From positions 500,452 through 563,744 of the forward strand of contig NZ_RXIZ01000015.1 in the NCBI RefSeq assembly GCF_003987855.1: a stretch of DNA of 63,293 nt. The letters run 5' to 3'. Below the pieces are notes generated by a model. The model did not search any database. It saw only the letters and a program-made list of their open reading frames with translations, and was not told the origin of the DNA. Made by a program: the position numbers and the translations under genes. Positions 42,652-51,316 of the stretch are shown here, in pieces (the first letter of the stretch is position 1; each line of letters starts with the position of its first letter). The DNA comes from Hyphomicrobium sp. GTDB lineage: Bacteria > Pseudomonadota > Alphaproteobacteria > Rhizobiales > Hyphomicrobiaceae.

Positions 42652-43317
42652 TCAACGCGATGAGTACACGCCATTCGCCCTGCGGACATGGCGCAAAACC
42701 CTTTTGAGCACGCTCGCCATGAGTTGGTTCGCGCGCTCGTTGAGCGCCAGCTCGTTTGTCTCGGTCACCGACTTGCCGCGGTTATGCGCGCGCCGGTAGC
42801 CGAGCCGTTCGGGAAGCGATCCTTCGAGAGCCTCGAAGCCGGTCGTGTCGAGATAGTGCCGCGCCCACCGTTCTTCCTTCGGATCCAATATCCGGCAGAG
42901 GGCAACGAACAGCCTGTCTTTGGGAATGCCGATCTGCTCGAGCTCGTAGAGCAGGAGGGTCACAGGGTGGAGATCGTCCGAACTCGTGCCGGTTGGCAGG
43001 ATGATGAGGTCCGACGCGCGCGCGACTTCGAAAGTCTCAGGCGAGAGATGACCGGGCGTATCGACCACGACGAGATCGAAGTCTTCAGCCTGCGCAAGCG
43101 CATCGCGTACGGACGAAAATGCCTGGGCATCGACCGGGTGTTTGGCGCGCATGGACGCCCGCGTCGTGGACCAGCGGACCGACGTCTGCTGGCCGATGTC
43201 GAGATCGACAAGCCTCACCCGCAGGTCGCCCTGGGTTGCTACAACCGATATGGCTCTCGCCAGCGTGCTTTTCCCGACGCCGCCTTTTTGGCCAATAACG
43301 GATAGAACGACGGGCAT
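42652..43317 (-). CDS. ParA/MinD-family ATPase (orphan)
   Basis: A 221-residue deviant Walker ATPase. The P-loop K11-GGVGKST matches the ParA form, and DLVVVDTPGHLS is the switch II region. It lacks the N-terminal helix-turn-helix of large ParA proteins and has no ParB partner next to it, resembling small partition or cell-component positioning ATPases. The start at 43317 gives the usual MPVVLSVIGQKGG; an ATG 14 codons upstream is also possible. Target unknown. Confidence 0.85.
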   Translation of the reverse strand: MPVVLSVIGQKGGVGKSTLARAISVVATQGDLRVRLVDLDIGQQTSVRWSTTRASMRAKHPVDAQAFSSVRDALAQAEDFDLVVVDTPGHLSPETFEVARASDLIILPTGTSSDDLHPVTLLLYELEQIGIPKDRLFVALCRILDPKEERWARHYLDTTGFEALEGSLPERLGYRRAHNRGKSVTETNELALNERANQLMASVLKRVLRHVRRANGVYSSR

Positions 43318-43560
43318 AGTGAACCAATGCGGGCAACGAAGATGATCAACGCTGGTCACACGCTACCGCTCGGAAGCGGGGCGGCCAAGTGGTTTGATCC
43401 GCCCGCGGTGCGCTCTGAGCGTTAATCTTCGCGCAGGGGCGAGAATATCGAGACCCCGCCGACGCGCCGCCCTCGGGAGCCGGCCGGCATTGCCAAATGA
43501 GCTGGTGTGGCAACTGGGCCGTTTCGCGATGCAGAATAATCGCAGCGCCTACCAACACAC

Positions 43561-43586
43561 GGAACCGAAGGACTCCTGACCGCGTT
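43561..43586 (+). promoter_or_regulatory. EcfG-type general stress promoter for the DUF1328 gene
   Basis: GGAAC (43561-43565), 17-nt spacer, CGTT (43583-43586) exactly matches the alphaproteobacterial EcfG (sigma of the PhyR-NepR system) consensus GGAAC-N16/17-CGTT, 34 bp before the start codon. No vegetative promoter competes with it. Confidence 0.7.
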
Positions 43587-43620
43587 TGGTCCGCAACGAC
43601 ATATGAGGATGGAGGACCAC

Positions 43621-43800
43621 ATGGGTGGTAATCTCATTTATTACGCGATCGTCTTTCTTATCGTTGCGATCGTAGCTGCAGCACTTGGTTTTGGTGGCGT
43701 TGCCGGTACGGCCATCTCAGGCGCCCACCTGTTGTTGATGGTCGCTGTTGTGTTCATCGTTGTCGGACTTCTGGCTGGCGTACTCCGACGCGGTGTCTAA
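43621..43800 (+). CDS. Small membrane protein, DUF1328
   Basis: A 59-residue protein of two transmembrane helices (LIYYAIVFLIVAIVAAALGFGGVAG and LLLMVAVVFIVVGLLAGVL), the hallmark of DUF1328. The start at 43621 follows GGAGG; an in-frame ATG at 43603 would add six residues and lacks a ribosome site. Members are commonly induced under general stress. Role unknown. The EcfG-type promoter and a strong terminator make it a single-gene unit. Confidence 0.85.
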   Translation: MGGNLIYYAIVFLIVAIVAAALGFGGVAGTAISGAHLLLMVAVVFIVVGLLAGVLRRGV

Positions 43801-43802
43801 AA

Positions 43803-43822
43803 ATCTTGGCGCAAGCCAAGAT
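43803..43822 (+). other. Palindromic stem-loop after DUF1328 gene
   Basis: ATCTTGGC (43803-43810), loop GCAA, GCCAAGAT (43815-43822): a GNRA-type tetraloop hairpin starting 3 bp after the stop. Probably protects the message end; the true terminator lies further on. Confidence 0.55.
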
Positions 43823-43850
43823 GGCGGCTCCCTCAAAAGGGTCGCGCAAG

Positions 43851-43883
43851 CCCCGGCGCTCAGCCACGCCGGGGTTTTGTTTT
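43851..43883 (+). terminator. Rho-independent terminator of the DUF1328 gene
   Basis: CCCCGGCG (43851-43858), loop CTCAGCCA, CGCCGGGG (43867-43874), then TTTTGTTTT. A textbook intrinsic terminator; it faces the convergent methyltransferase gene. Confidence 0.85.
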
Positions 43884-43895
43884 GCCTGCACGGCA

Positions 43896-44756
43896 TCAAT
43901 CCGGAACGGGAAGCGCGTAGCCCGCGTCGTTCTTGAAGTTCCGCCGCTCTGCGGGGACGAAGAGAGCGCGCATCGCCATCACCACGCCAGCCAACACGGG
44001 AAGCTGCATCTTCCGTTGCAAACGCTCGGCTTGCTCACCCAAGTAGAGCATCTTCTCGCAAGACCAGCGATGCTGGCGGAAGAACTCAGTCCAATCCGCC
44101 GGCTGAAATAGGAACGGCGCATTCTCGGTTTTCTTTGACATCGTCCGGTGACGAAACTTCAACAGCTCCGACGAGAAATAATCGACGATCCAGAACGCCG
44201 CGTGATCAAGGACGCGAAGGTCGTCAGCGAGCGTTCCCACTTGGTCGTTGGTGAGATATGGGATGACGCCCTCCGTCAGGACCAGCATCTTTCCTGATTT
44301 CGCATTGGCGTCGGCAAGGAGCGCGCGCCGCTCTGCGTCGTTTGCAAGATCGCACTTCACGCGTGTCAACTGAAACCGCGGCGTCTCCTTCGCCAACAGC
44401 CGTTCCTTGTATTCGATCATTGCCGGGTAATCCGCTTCGATCCACTGCAACGTCGAAGGCAGGTCCATGCGATAGGCGCGCGTATCGAGTCCGGCGCCGA
44501 GATTGAGGACGGTATCGACGCCGCGCGCGAGACAACCCCGGATGAGGTCGTCGATGAGACGCGTACGGACCGAAATGACCCACGCCGTGATGAACGGCCG
44601 CGGCATCGACTCCGCAATCCGCCGCCCGCGTTCTCCCGCAAGAACGGCTGCGAGTGGATCCTCGAACAAAGGCGACTTCTGCTTGCCCTCTACGCCGCGA
44701 TAATGCGCAACCCAGAATGCGGTATCCGACACGTTCTCGATCGTAACGTTCGTCAC
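43896..44756 (-). CDS. Class I SAM-dependent methyltransferase (TIGR00027/PPM1-like)
   Basis: A 286-residue methyltransferase. SAM-binding motif I is VLNLGAGLDTRAYRMD; the pattern WVAHYRGVEGKQKSPLFEDPLAA and FITAWVISVRTRLIDDLI identifies the leucine-carboxyl methyltransferase-like family common in actinobacteria and alphaproteobacteria. Members methylate unknown carboxyls or hydroxyls. It is divergent from no close gene and lies upstream of an SDR in the same direction. Substrate unknown. Confidence 0.85.
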   Translation of the reverse strand: MTNVTIENVSDTAFWVAHYRGVEGKQKSPLFEDPLAAVLAGERGRRIAESMPRPFITAWVISVRTRLIDDLIRGCLARGVDTVLNLGAGLDTRAYRMDLPSTLQWIEADYPAMIEYKERLLAKETPRFQLTRVKCDLANDAERRALLADANAKSGKMLVLTEGVIPYLTNDQVGTLADDLRVLDHAAFWIVDYFSSELLKFRHRTMSKKTENAPFLFQPADWTEFFRQHRWSCEKMLYLGEQAERLQRKMQLPVLAGVVMAMRALFVPAERRNFKNDAGYALPVPD

Positions 44757-44828
44757 GAAACAAACTCCCGCGAGTGATTGGATGTGAAAAGACCTAAAGC
44801 AGCGATTGCGTCACCCCCGCGACGCCGC

Positions 44829-45590
44829 TCACACGTAGATCATCTTTACGCTCATGCCGCCATCGATGATGATGTTCTGCCCCGTAACAAAGCCCGCGTC
44901 GTCAGCAAGGAACAGGCACGCGCGCGCAATGTCGTCCGGTACGCCCACGCGCCCAACGGGATGCTGGGACTTGTCGGCGTCGGAGTGGTGCGGCGCCTTC
45001 GCGCGGCCGGAAAACTGCCAGTCGCTGGTCTCGATCCAGCCCGGACTGATCGAATTGACCCGGATACCCGTGCCACCAAGGCTGATCGCCATACCGTGTG
45101 TCAGCGCGACGATGGCGCCCTTGGAGGCGCTGTAGGCTTCGGTATCGGCCTCCGACATGAATGCCCGGGTCGACGCGATATTGACGATAGCGCCGCCTTG
45201 GTGTCGCTTGATCATCTCGCGCGCGACGGCTTGCGAGCAAAGAAACGTGCCCCGCACGTTCACCGCTTGAACGTGATCGAAGTCTTCGACCTTCAGGTCC
45301 AAGAACGGCGCGTTCGCATTGATGCCCGCGTTGTTGACAAGCACGCTCGGGCAGCCAAGCTCGTCGACCGTGCGTGCAATCCATCTTTGCACGTCGTCTG
45401 GCCGGGAGACGTCGACGTGATCATAAAGCGCCCTGCCGCCGAGCTTCTGAATATGCGTCAGCGCTTCGTCTCCGGCATCGCGCACGGTATCGGCAATCGA
45501 CACCGCATATCCGGCCTCCGCAAAGGCATAGGCGATCCCCCTGCCGATACCCTGCGCCCCGCCTGTCACAGCAACGATCTTTTCCGTCAT
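44829..45590 (-). CDS. Short-chain dehydrogenase/reductase
   Basis: A 253-residue classical SDR. The cofactor motif TGGAQGIG is at 9-16, NNAG at 86-89, and the catalytic S140, Y153, K157 are intact. ISPGWIET and FVTGQNIIIDGGM are normal C-terminal marks. The start at 45590 is chosen because the longer reading adds a basic non-conserved segment. The small open gap (72 bp) to the methyltransferase, same strand, suggests a transcription unit in the order SDR then methyltransferase. Substrate unknown. Confidence 0.88.
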   Translation of the reverse strand: MTEKIVAVTGGAQGIGRGIAYAFAEAGYAVSIADTVRDAGDEALTHIQKLGGRALYDHVDVSRPDDVQRWIARTVDELGCPSVLVNNAGINANAPFLDLKVEDFDHVQAVNVRGTFLCSQAVAREMIKRHQGGAIVNIASTRAFMSEADTEAYSASKGAIVALTHGMAISLGGTGIRVNSISPGWIETSDWQFSGRAKAPHHSDADKSQHPVGRVGVPDDIARACLFLADDAGFVTGQNIIIDGGMSVKMIYV

Positions 45591-45739
45591 GACGATGTCC
45601 CGATAAGCGTGTGATGGCGGCGGAAACCACCGGCGCGCGAACGCCTGTCGTAGCCGCGCCATCTAAACGCCGCAACCTCCGACGATAGCCATGCCAGCAC
45701 CTGCGGCAGGTCGCAGCGCAGGCGCCGGGGAGGGAAAGA

Positions 45740-46732
45740 ATGGCGCAACCCGTCGCAGTCGTTTTCGTGCATGGCATCCACACGTTCGCACCCGGCTATC
45801 ACGCCCGGATGCAGGATGCGATCGAAGCCAGGCTGCCGAAGCGGGTTCGCGATCTTGTCACCTTCCGCTCCGTTTTCTGGGCTGAACGCGTCCGTCAGCG
45901 CCAGAAGGAATACCTCGATGCGGTTTCCGAGAAGCGCCTCTTTCCGGTGACGGCGTATCGCAGCCTGGTCGTGCAGGGGCTGGGCGATGCGGCCGCCTAC
46001 CAGAAGACCAAAAGCTTCCGCAATTCCTGCTACTACGAAATTCAGTCCGACGTGCGCGCGGTTCTCGAAAGTCTCGACTCGGACAACCTTCCGAACCGCC
46101 CGCTGATCTTCGTTGGTCATTCGCTGGGCTGCCACATCATCTCGTCCTTCATCTGGGACGTGAATACGATCAAAAGCTGGGACGAGGCGCGTTTGGCGCT
46201 GGAAGGCGAGGAGATCCGCGAGTTCTCCGACTACTTACGAAACGGTTCAGCCTTTCGCCGTCTCGATACGCTCGCAGGGCTCGTGATGATGGGCTCCAAC
46301 ATGCCGCTTTTCACATTCACGTTCGGCCCGAGCCGCATCATGCCGATCACCTCATCGCGAGACCCGGGCACGCCGCCGGCATTTCCTGGCAGAAACCTTG
46401 ATCTCGGCATGCGCGCCCGCGCCCGATGGCTAAACTATTACAGTCGCAACGATCTGCTCGGCTATCCCTTGAAGCCGCTGAACGAGGCCTACGCCAACGA
46501 GGCGCTGCTCGACGATATCGAGGTCGCCTCGGAAGGCTGGCTCATGCGCGGCGTTGGACGTTTGTCGCAGCCGCTCGCCGCCTATCGCGCGCACACCGGA
46601 TATTGGAACAACCGGCGCGTCATTCGCGGCACGGCTGATCTGATCTCTTCTCTTGCCTCGGTTGGGGAGCCGGCCGTGAAGCGGCGCTTTTCGTTCCGCC
46701 GGCAGCGGGAGGATGCAGCCGTCCCGGCATGA
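45740..46732 (+). CDS. Alpha/beta-hydrolase-like protein
   Basis: A 330-residue protein. VVFVHGIHTFAPGYH is the oxyanion-hole region and FVGHSLGCHIIS carries the GHSLG nucleophile serine. A long insert between core strands holds W/R-rich sequence. It has no signal peptide. The ribosome site GGGAGGGAAAG is strong. The gene abuts the convergent P450 gene with no spacer. Likely an esterase or lipase-type enzyme; substrate not assignable. Confidence 0.8.
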   Translation: MAQPVAVVFVHGIHTFAPGYHARMQDAIEARLPKRVRDLVTFRSVFWAERVRQRQKEYLDAVSEKRLFPVTAYRSLVVQGLGDAAAYQKTKSFRNSCYYEIQSDVRAVLESLDSDNLPNRPLIFVGHSLGCHIISSFIWDVNTIKSWDEARLALEGEEIREFSDYLRNGSAFRRLDTLAGLVMMGSNMPLFTFTFGPSRIMPITSSRDPGTPPAFPGRNLDLGMRARARWLNYYSRNDLLGYPLKPLNEAYANEALLDDIEVASEGWLMRGVGRLSQPLAAYRAHTGYWNNRRVIRGTADLISSLASVGEPAVKRRFSFRRQREDAAVPA

Positions 46733-48088
46733 TCAATCATCTCGCCGCGTCAGGGTGGCCGGAATGCCGTACTTTGGCGGCATCGTGATTTGAGGCATGA
46801 TGTCGATCACAGCATCGGCGTTGAGCGTGAACCGATACTTCTGACCGACCGTCGCAAGAACAATCACGGCTTCCATCAGCGCGAAATGCACGCCGATGCA
46901 AAGCCGTTGCCCGCCCCCAAACGGATAATAGGCAAACTTCGGAAGGCGCGTCGCGAGACCGTCGAGCCATCGCTCGGGCAGGAAGCGCTCCGGCTCCGGA
47001 AAATACTTCGGATCGCGGTGGCTGACCCATTGGCTCATCAGCACCGTATAGCCTTTCTTGACGACGTAGCCGCCAAGTTCCAGATCTTCCGTCGCCTCGC
47101 GGCCGATGACGTACACCGGCGGATAAAGACGCATCGATTCGTTGATGACCGCGCTCGTGTAGGGAAGAGACGCGATGTCGCTTGCCTGCGCCGCGCGGCC
47201 GCCGAGAACACGCCGCCACTCCTCGACAAGCTTTGCCTCCACCTGCGGGTTTTGCGACAGCAGATACCAGCTCCACGTGAGAGAGAGCGCCGTCGTTTCA
47301 TGACCCGCGAGGTACAGCGTCATGGCTTCATCGCGCAGCTGCTGCGAACTCATGCGCGTGCCGTCTTCATGCTGAGCAGCGATCATCGTCGACAGCAGGT
47401 CATTTCCGAGCGGCTGCCTTTTCTTTTCCGCAATGAATCCGTCGACCACGGCGTTCAGCCGGTCGAGTGAGCGCCGCAGTTGGTAATTCGCCGGTGTGGG
47501 CAGCCAAAGCGGCCATTGCACGGCTATGTCGAGCCGGTGAGTGAGGAGTTCGATCGCCTTGCGCAAGCTCTCGTCGATACGCGCGCGATCGCCATGATCA
47601 TCCAGGCCGAAGAGCGTCTTCAGCGCGATGGCGCTCGTCAGCGAGCTGAACTCGAATTCGATGTCGACGGAACGGCCGGGCGTCCACCTCTCGAGCATGG
47701 CTTCGGTCAGCTCGGACATGATCGGCGCGTACGACAGCACCTGCGCCTTCAAGAAAGCCGGCTGCAAAAGGCGGCGCTGGGCAAGCCAGAAATCGCCTTC
47801 GCTTGTGACGAGTCCGTTGCCGAGGAGCGGCTTGAAGGTGCGCGCGCCGAAGTGCTTGATGTAGCTTCGCGCATCTGTGACGAGAACCTGCTGGATCAGC
47901 TCAGGATCGCTGACGAGAAACAGCCGCCAGCGCCCGATGCGGAAACTTGCGACCGGTCCATAGGTGCGTGCAAGATCATGAAAGAAGTCGACGCGACGCG
48001 GGCCGATTTGAGCGAGATTGCCGTAGATCCAGCTGCCCTTTGGCCCCGGTGGCAGACGCTCGCTCAAGGTGGCAATCGAAACGCTCAT
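46733..48088 (-). CDS. Cytochrome P450
   Basis: A 451-residue haem monooxygenase. The I-helix motif AGHETTALSL, the K-helix ESMRLYPP (ExxR) and the haem loop FGGGQRLCIG with ligand C397 are all present. It lacks a membrane anchor, so it is soluble. It needs external ferredoxin/reductase partners, none of which are in the window. The sequence is of the broad CYP4/CYP102-like style, often acting on fatty acids, terpenes or hydrocarbons; substrate unknown. It is tail to tail with the hydrolase. Confidence 0.93.
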   Translation of the reverse strand: MSVSIATLSERLPPGPKGSWIYGNLAQIGPRRVDFFHDLARTYGPVASFRIGRWRLFLVSDPELIQQVLVTDARSYIKHFGARTFKPLLGNGLVTSEGDFWLAQRRLLQPAFLKAQVLSYAPIMSELTEAMLERWTPGRSVDIEFEFSSLTSAIALKTLFGLDDHGDRARIDESLRKAIELLTHRLDIAVQWPLWLPTPANYQLRRSLDRLNAVVDGFIAEKKRQPLGNDLLSTMIAAQHEDGTRMSSQQLRDEAMTLYLAGHETTALSLTWSWYLLSQNPQVEAKLVEEWRRVLGGRAAQASDIASLPYTSAVINESMRLYPPVYVIGREATEDLELGGYVVKKGYTVLMSQWVSHRDPKYFPEPERFLPERWLDGLATRLPKFAYYPFGGGQRLCIGVHFALMEAVIVLATVGQKYRFTLNADAVIDIMPQITMPPKYGIPATLTRRDD

Positions 48089-48205
48089 CTCGCGGCCTCG
48101 AAATCCGAAGCTGATCTGGCAATTCAGACGAAAGCAGGGCGCTCAGATTTGCACACAACCAATTATGCGGAAAGCGCGCGAGCTGTCACGCGAGGAGACA
48201 CGCGT

Positions 48206-49084
48206 TCAGTTCGTACCCGCGTCTTTCGCAGCCAGTCCTCCGACTGCCGACCAATCGAGTTCGTCACCCCCGTTGGCGAGCAGCGTCAAAAATCTGTCGC
48301 GCAAAAGGCTGGCAAGGGGAAGCGGAACGCGAAGGTCTTCGCCCGCTGCGAGCGCCAGCCGAATGTCCTTCAATCCCAGAGGCGCGGCAAAACCCGCAGG
48401 CGTGAACGTCCCGCCCGCAATCATATTGCCGTACGTCTTGTACACGGGCGCGCCGAACAGCGTCGACGTCAGGATTTCGAGATACGCGTGTTTGTCGATG
48501 CCGGCTTTGCCAACCAGAGCCATCGCCTCGCCTAGAGACTCGATGACCGATGCGATGAGAAAGTTGCCGCTTAGCTTGACGATATTCGCGGCGTGCGCGT
48601 CATCGGAAACTACGAACGTCTTCTGTCCGATCGCATCGAGCAATGGCGACACCGTCTCGATAGCCTCGCGCTTCCCTGCGGCGACCACAAACAGTTTCGC
48701 GGCGGCTGCGGCGTCGGGGCGTCCGAACACCGGAGCTGCGACGTAACCTTGACCCGCTTCGCTATGTGCGTGCGCCAACCGCTTCGACAGCGCGGCGCTG
48801 ATGGTGCTCAAAGAGACGTGGACGGCATTGGCAGGCAAGCTCTCGATAACGCCGCCCTTGTCGAACACGATGGCTTCGACGGGCTGGTCGTCTGCCAGCA
48901 TCGTGAAGACGGCATCCGCTTTGCACGCCTCTGCGACAGTCGCGCCAACTTTTGCACCAATCGCCGCGAGAGCCTCAGCCTTTGCGCGCGTGCGATTGTA
49001 GACGGTGACTTCATGGCCCGCCTTGATGAGATTTGTGGCGATGCCTGTACCCATCTGGCCCAGGCCGATGAACCCGACTTTCAT
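48206..49084 (-). CDS. NAD(P)-dependent beta-hydroxyacid dehydrogenase (3-hydroxyisobutyrate dehydrogenase family)
   Basis: A 292-residue oxidoreductase. The N-terminal FIGLGQMGTGIATNLIKAGH Rossmann motif and the conserved lysine in VKLSGNFLIAS are family marks; GLKDIRLALAAGED belongs to the C-terminal helical domain. Glyoxylate/succinic-semialdehyde reductase activity is common in such relatives, as is 3-hydroxyisobutyrate oxidation; the substrate cannot be chosen here. It lies 117 bp upstream of the P450 gene on the same strand, a possible operon. Confidence 0.88.
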   Translation of the reverse strand: MKVGFIGLGQMGTGIATNLIKAGHEVTVYNRTRAKAEALAAIGAKVGATVAEACKADAVFTMLADDQPVEAIVFDKGGVIESLPANAVHVSLSTISAALSKRLAHAHSEAGQGYVAAPVFGRPDAAAAAKLFVVAAGKREAIETVSPLLDAIGQKTFVVSDDAHAANIVKLSGNFLIASVIESLGEAMALVGKAGIDKHAYLEILTSTLFGAPVYKTYGNMIAGGTFTPAGFAAPLGLKDIRLALAAGEDLRVPLPLASLLRDRFLTLLANGGDELDWSAVGGLAAKDAGTN

Positions 49085-49235
49085 GCGTCCTCACACTCAT
49101 TCGCATTGATGGAACGAACTATAGCTCATATGGAGCGACAGTATTCCTGCTGCCCTTACATGCCTGCCGGACGGCGAACGTTCCAATACGAAATACCGAT
49201 CGCTTTCAGCATCACCGGAGATGATGCGACCGGTG

Positions 49236-51023
49236 CTAGGCGATTGCGCCGCGCAGGCCGGCCTGACCTTTGAGTTCGGCGACCGCTCTGCGAAGCTCCG
49301 CGTTTTCGAGACGTGCGTAGGCATCGGCGGCATGCCGGCCAAGGTTCTGCATCGTACGCTTCTCGTTGGCGTCGATGGCGGTTCCAGACTCGTGCGGGCC
49401 GTAGAACGTAATGGCGAAGCAATGCACGCGGCTCGCGGCCGGAATGGCGAGGAGCGGCATGTCGAGACCTGCCGGCAGGCCTGCGTCTTTGGCCGCGGCC
49501 TCGTTGATCACGCAGGGAACGCCGCGCAGCAGATTGCCGAGATCGGCATCGTTGAGTTTTAGGTCATTCGCGCCCCCGCTCCAGTGCGCCCCGGGCACAT
49601 AACGGCTGAAGCCATCGTCGTGACGCCGGTACGTCGCCGCCGATGACAGCTTGAGAAGGCCCGCAAGCCTTGCTGACAGAATGCGGTCGATCTCGTCGCT
49701 GGTTTTTGCTTCGCGTATGGCTTCATCGAGAAGCTCTTCCGCCCGGTCGAGCGAGCGATTGAAGAATTCGTCGGCGACCTCGACCGACCATTCATGCAGC
49801 CGGCTGATCACGAAGAGGATGGCTGCGCCGACGAGTAGCCACGCCCAGCTTGGCAGCTCGACGAGATGGTGCAGATGTTCGGTCTGCTCATGCAGGAGCA
49901 GAGCCGGCAAGCTGGTGATCAGCGCCAGGAGCGTGACGCGACGCAACGGGATCGCCACGCTGACGACCCGTTGCCGCCGAACCGCTTCGACGACGAAGAG
50001 GCAGAGCACGCCGTTGACGAGGTAGAGCAGTCCCGCGACGTCCTCCGGCAGGAACAGCCCGTCCCAATCGGTAAGCAGGGTCGTGTATTCATTGAGGTCG
50101 GCGATGACGAACGCAGGCAGTCCGATCAGGCATCCCCACATCACCCATCGCAAACGCTGGTTGTCCTTCGGCGATAGCGTGTGACGCCGCATCAGCAGTA
50201 TCGTCACCGCCGCCGCGCTGACTGCGATGCCGAACAGGATGGTGATGCGGCTCAGCAGCTCCGTCGGGTATCCGAACGCGCTGCCATACGACGCCATCAG
50301 CGCCACCGCGAGAACGCCGCCGAGCCAAGGCAGCGCCCGCTCGGTGCGTGCCCATTCCGGCTGCAAAGTGCCGGTCGGGGCGCGGATCGCGAAGATGAGC
50401 AATCCGACATAGCCCGCAGCCTGAATGATGCAGCCGAAAGCGTTTTGAGCAATGAGCAGGATCGGCCAGCGCTGCAAGTGCGCATAAAACTCATAAGCCT
50501 GACCGGGATTGAACCAGATCGCGTAGAGGAAGAAGGACCAACTCATGACGCCGGGCCTCGTCCACACGAGCCACGCGGCGCCGAAAATGACAGCGATACC
50601 CGCCAGCTGCTGCAGGGCGAGAACGATCTTCACAAGCAGACTGGTCGGTCGCGGAGCGGCGGTGAGATGAACTTGCCGCGCAGCTTCGGTGCCATTCGGC
50701 AGTAGATCGAATGTCGCCTCGACGCCGGGGAGCACGTATTCATTCCCGCCGACGGCCGAAATGGTCGCCGCACAAACCTCGCGGTCATAGGGGATGCAAC
50801 GCATGCGCGAGAAATCGATGCGATCGCCCTCGCGCACTCCGGCCTTCCATGCGGGCGATTTATCCTCGACCAGAAATGGACCCGCAACGTCGTAGATCAG
50901 CCCGTTGCTGTCGGCGTAAAAGCCGAATGAGCCGAGCGGGCGAACGACGCGTGCGAAATCCGGCACGATCATCGCGAGCGCCCAGACCACCAACCCGAAG
51001 AGCAGAACCCGCTTCCAAATCAT
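49236..51023 (-). CDS. PDZ/multi-membrane/GAF-like signalling protein
   Basis: A 595-residue protein. TM1 is residues 5-20. An extracytoplasmic PDZ-like domain follows at about 35-115 (GLIYDVAGPFLVEDKSPAWKAGVREGDRID). About nine further hydrophobic segments run between 130 and 400. Residues about 430-590 form a cytosolic GAF-like region (DRAEELLDEAIREAKTSDEIDRILSARLAGLLKLSSAATYRR). No kinase, cyclase or helix-turn-helix output is present. The overall plan resembles the sensor half of ComP-type kinases but without the histidine kinase. Function unknown. Confidence 0.65.
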   Translation of the reverse strand: MIWKRVLLFGLVVWALAMIVPDFARVVRPLGSFGFYADSNGLIYDVAGPFLVEDKSPAWKAGVREGDRIDFSRMRCIPYDREVCAATISAVGGNEYVLPGVEATFDLLPNGTEAARQVHLTAAPRPTSLLVKIVLALQQLAGIAVIFGAAWLVWTRPGVMSWSFFLYAIWFNPGQAYEFYAHLQRWPILLIAQNAFGCIIQAAGYVGLLIFAIRAPTGTLQPEWARTERALPWLGGVLAVALMASYGSAFGYPTELLSRITILFGIAVSAAAVTILLMRRHTLSPKDNQRLRWVMWGCLIGLPAFVIADLNEYTTLLTDWDGLFLPEDVAGLLYLVNGVLCLFVVEAVRRQRVVSVAIPLRRVTLLALITSLPALLLHEQTEHLHHLVELPSWAWLLVGAAILFVISRLHEWSVEVADEFFNRSLDRAEELLDEAIREAKTSDEIDRILSARLAGLLKLSSAATYRRHDDGFSRYVPGAHWSGGANDLKLNDADLGNLLRGVPCVINEAAAKDAGLPAGLDMPLLAIPAASRVHCFAITFYGPHESGTAIDANEKRTMQNLGRHAADAYARLENAELRRAVAELKGQAGLRGAIA

Positions 51024-51092
51024 CTGTCGTGTGCTCTCGCCGGCGGCCCAACATTAAAAATGACGCGAACTTATCCCCGCTTCCTGAGGCGA

Positions 51093-51101
51093 TGCTAGAA
51101 T
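51093..51101 (+). promoter_or_regulatory. Extended minus-10 promoter candidate
   Basis: TGCTAGAAT (TG-N-TAGAAT) with predicted start near 51108 lies 30-40 bp upstream of the small candidate gene at 51131. There is no good minus-35 at 17 nt. Confidence 0.35.
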
Positions 51102-51130
51102 GCCTTCAGTTTGGACCGCAAAGGAAGCCG

Positions 51131-51262
51131 ATGTTGCCAGTATCAAAGGAAGCTTATGACATTGTTAAAGAATTTGGTTCGGGCGGAAGCGGCAGGCGCT
51201 CCGGCGTTTTTCCGACTGCGCCACGAGCATGGCTCGTATCGCTCGGTCGCGCTGGTTTTTAA
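51131..51262 (+). CDS. Candidate 43-residue small protein or leader peptide
   Basis: A reading frame beginning MLPVSKEAYDIVKE follows an excellent ribosome site (AAGGAA, five bases before ATG) and an extended minus-10 element. It is less GC-rich than its neighbours. It ends 54 bp before the MFS gene, so it could be a leader peptide controlling that gene or a true small protein. I recognise no homologue; it may be fortuitous. Confidence 0.3.
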   Translation: MLPVSKEAYDIVKEFGSGGSGRRSGVFPTAPRAWLVSLGRAGF

Positions 51263-51264
51263 TT

Positions 51265-51275
51265 ATGATCATCAT
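51265..51275 (+). promoter_or_regulatory. Short palindrome upstream of the MFS gene
   Basis: ATGAT-C-ATCAT (51265-51275) overlaps a TATAAG minus-10-like element at 51275-51280. It may be an operator for a local regulator. The minus-35 is poor, so confidence is low. Confidence 0.3.
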
Positions 51276-51316
51276 ATAAGGCGCGCATCGAAATTCATCC
51301 CTCGGACCTCCTGACC

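Noticed and set aside
42652-44043. A ParA-ParB partition or plasmid-derived island
   Set aside because: The ParB-like gene is 9 kb away and is not a true partition ParB; no parS-like repeat, replication gene or integrase was seen.
47480-48535. A 351-codon plus-strand frame opposite the P450 gene
   Set aside because: The minus-strand product has every P450 motif; the plus-strand product has none.
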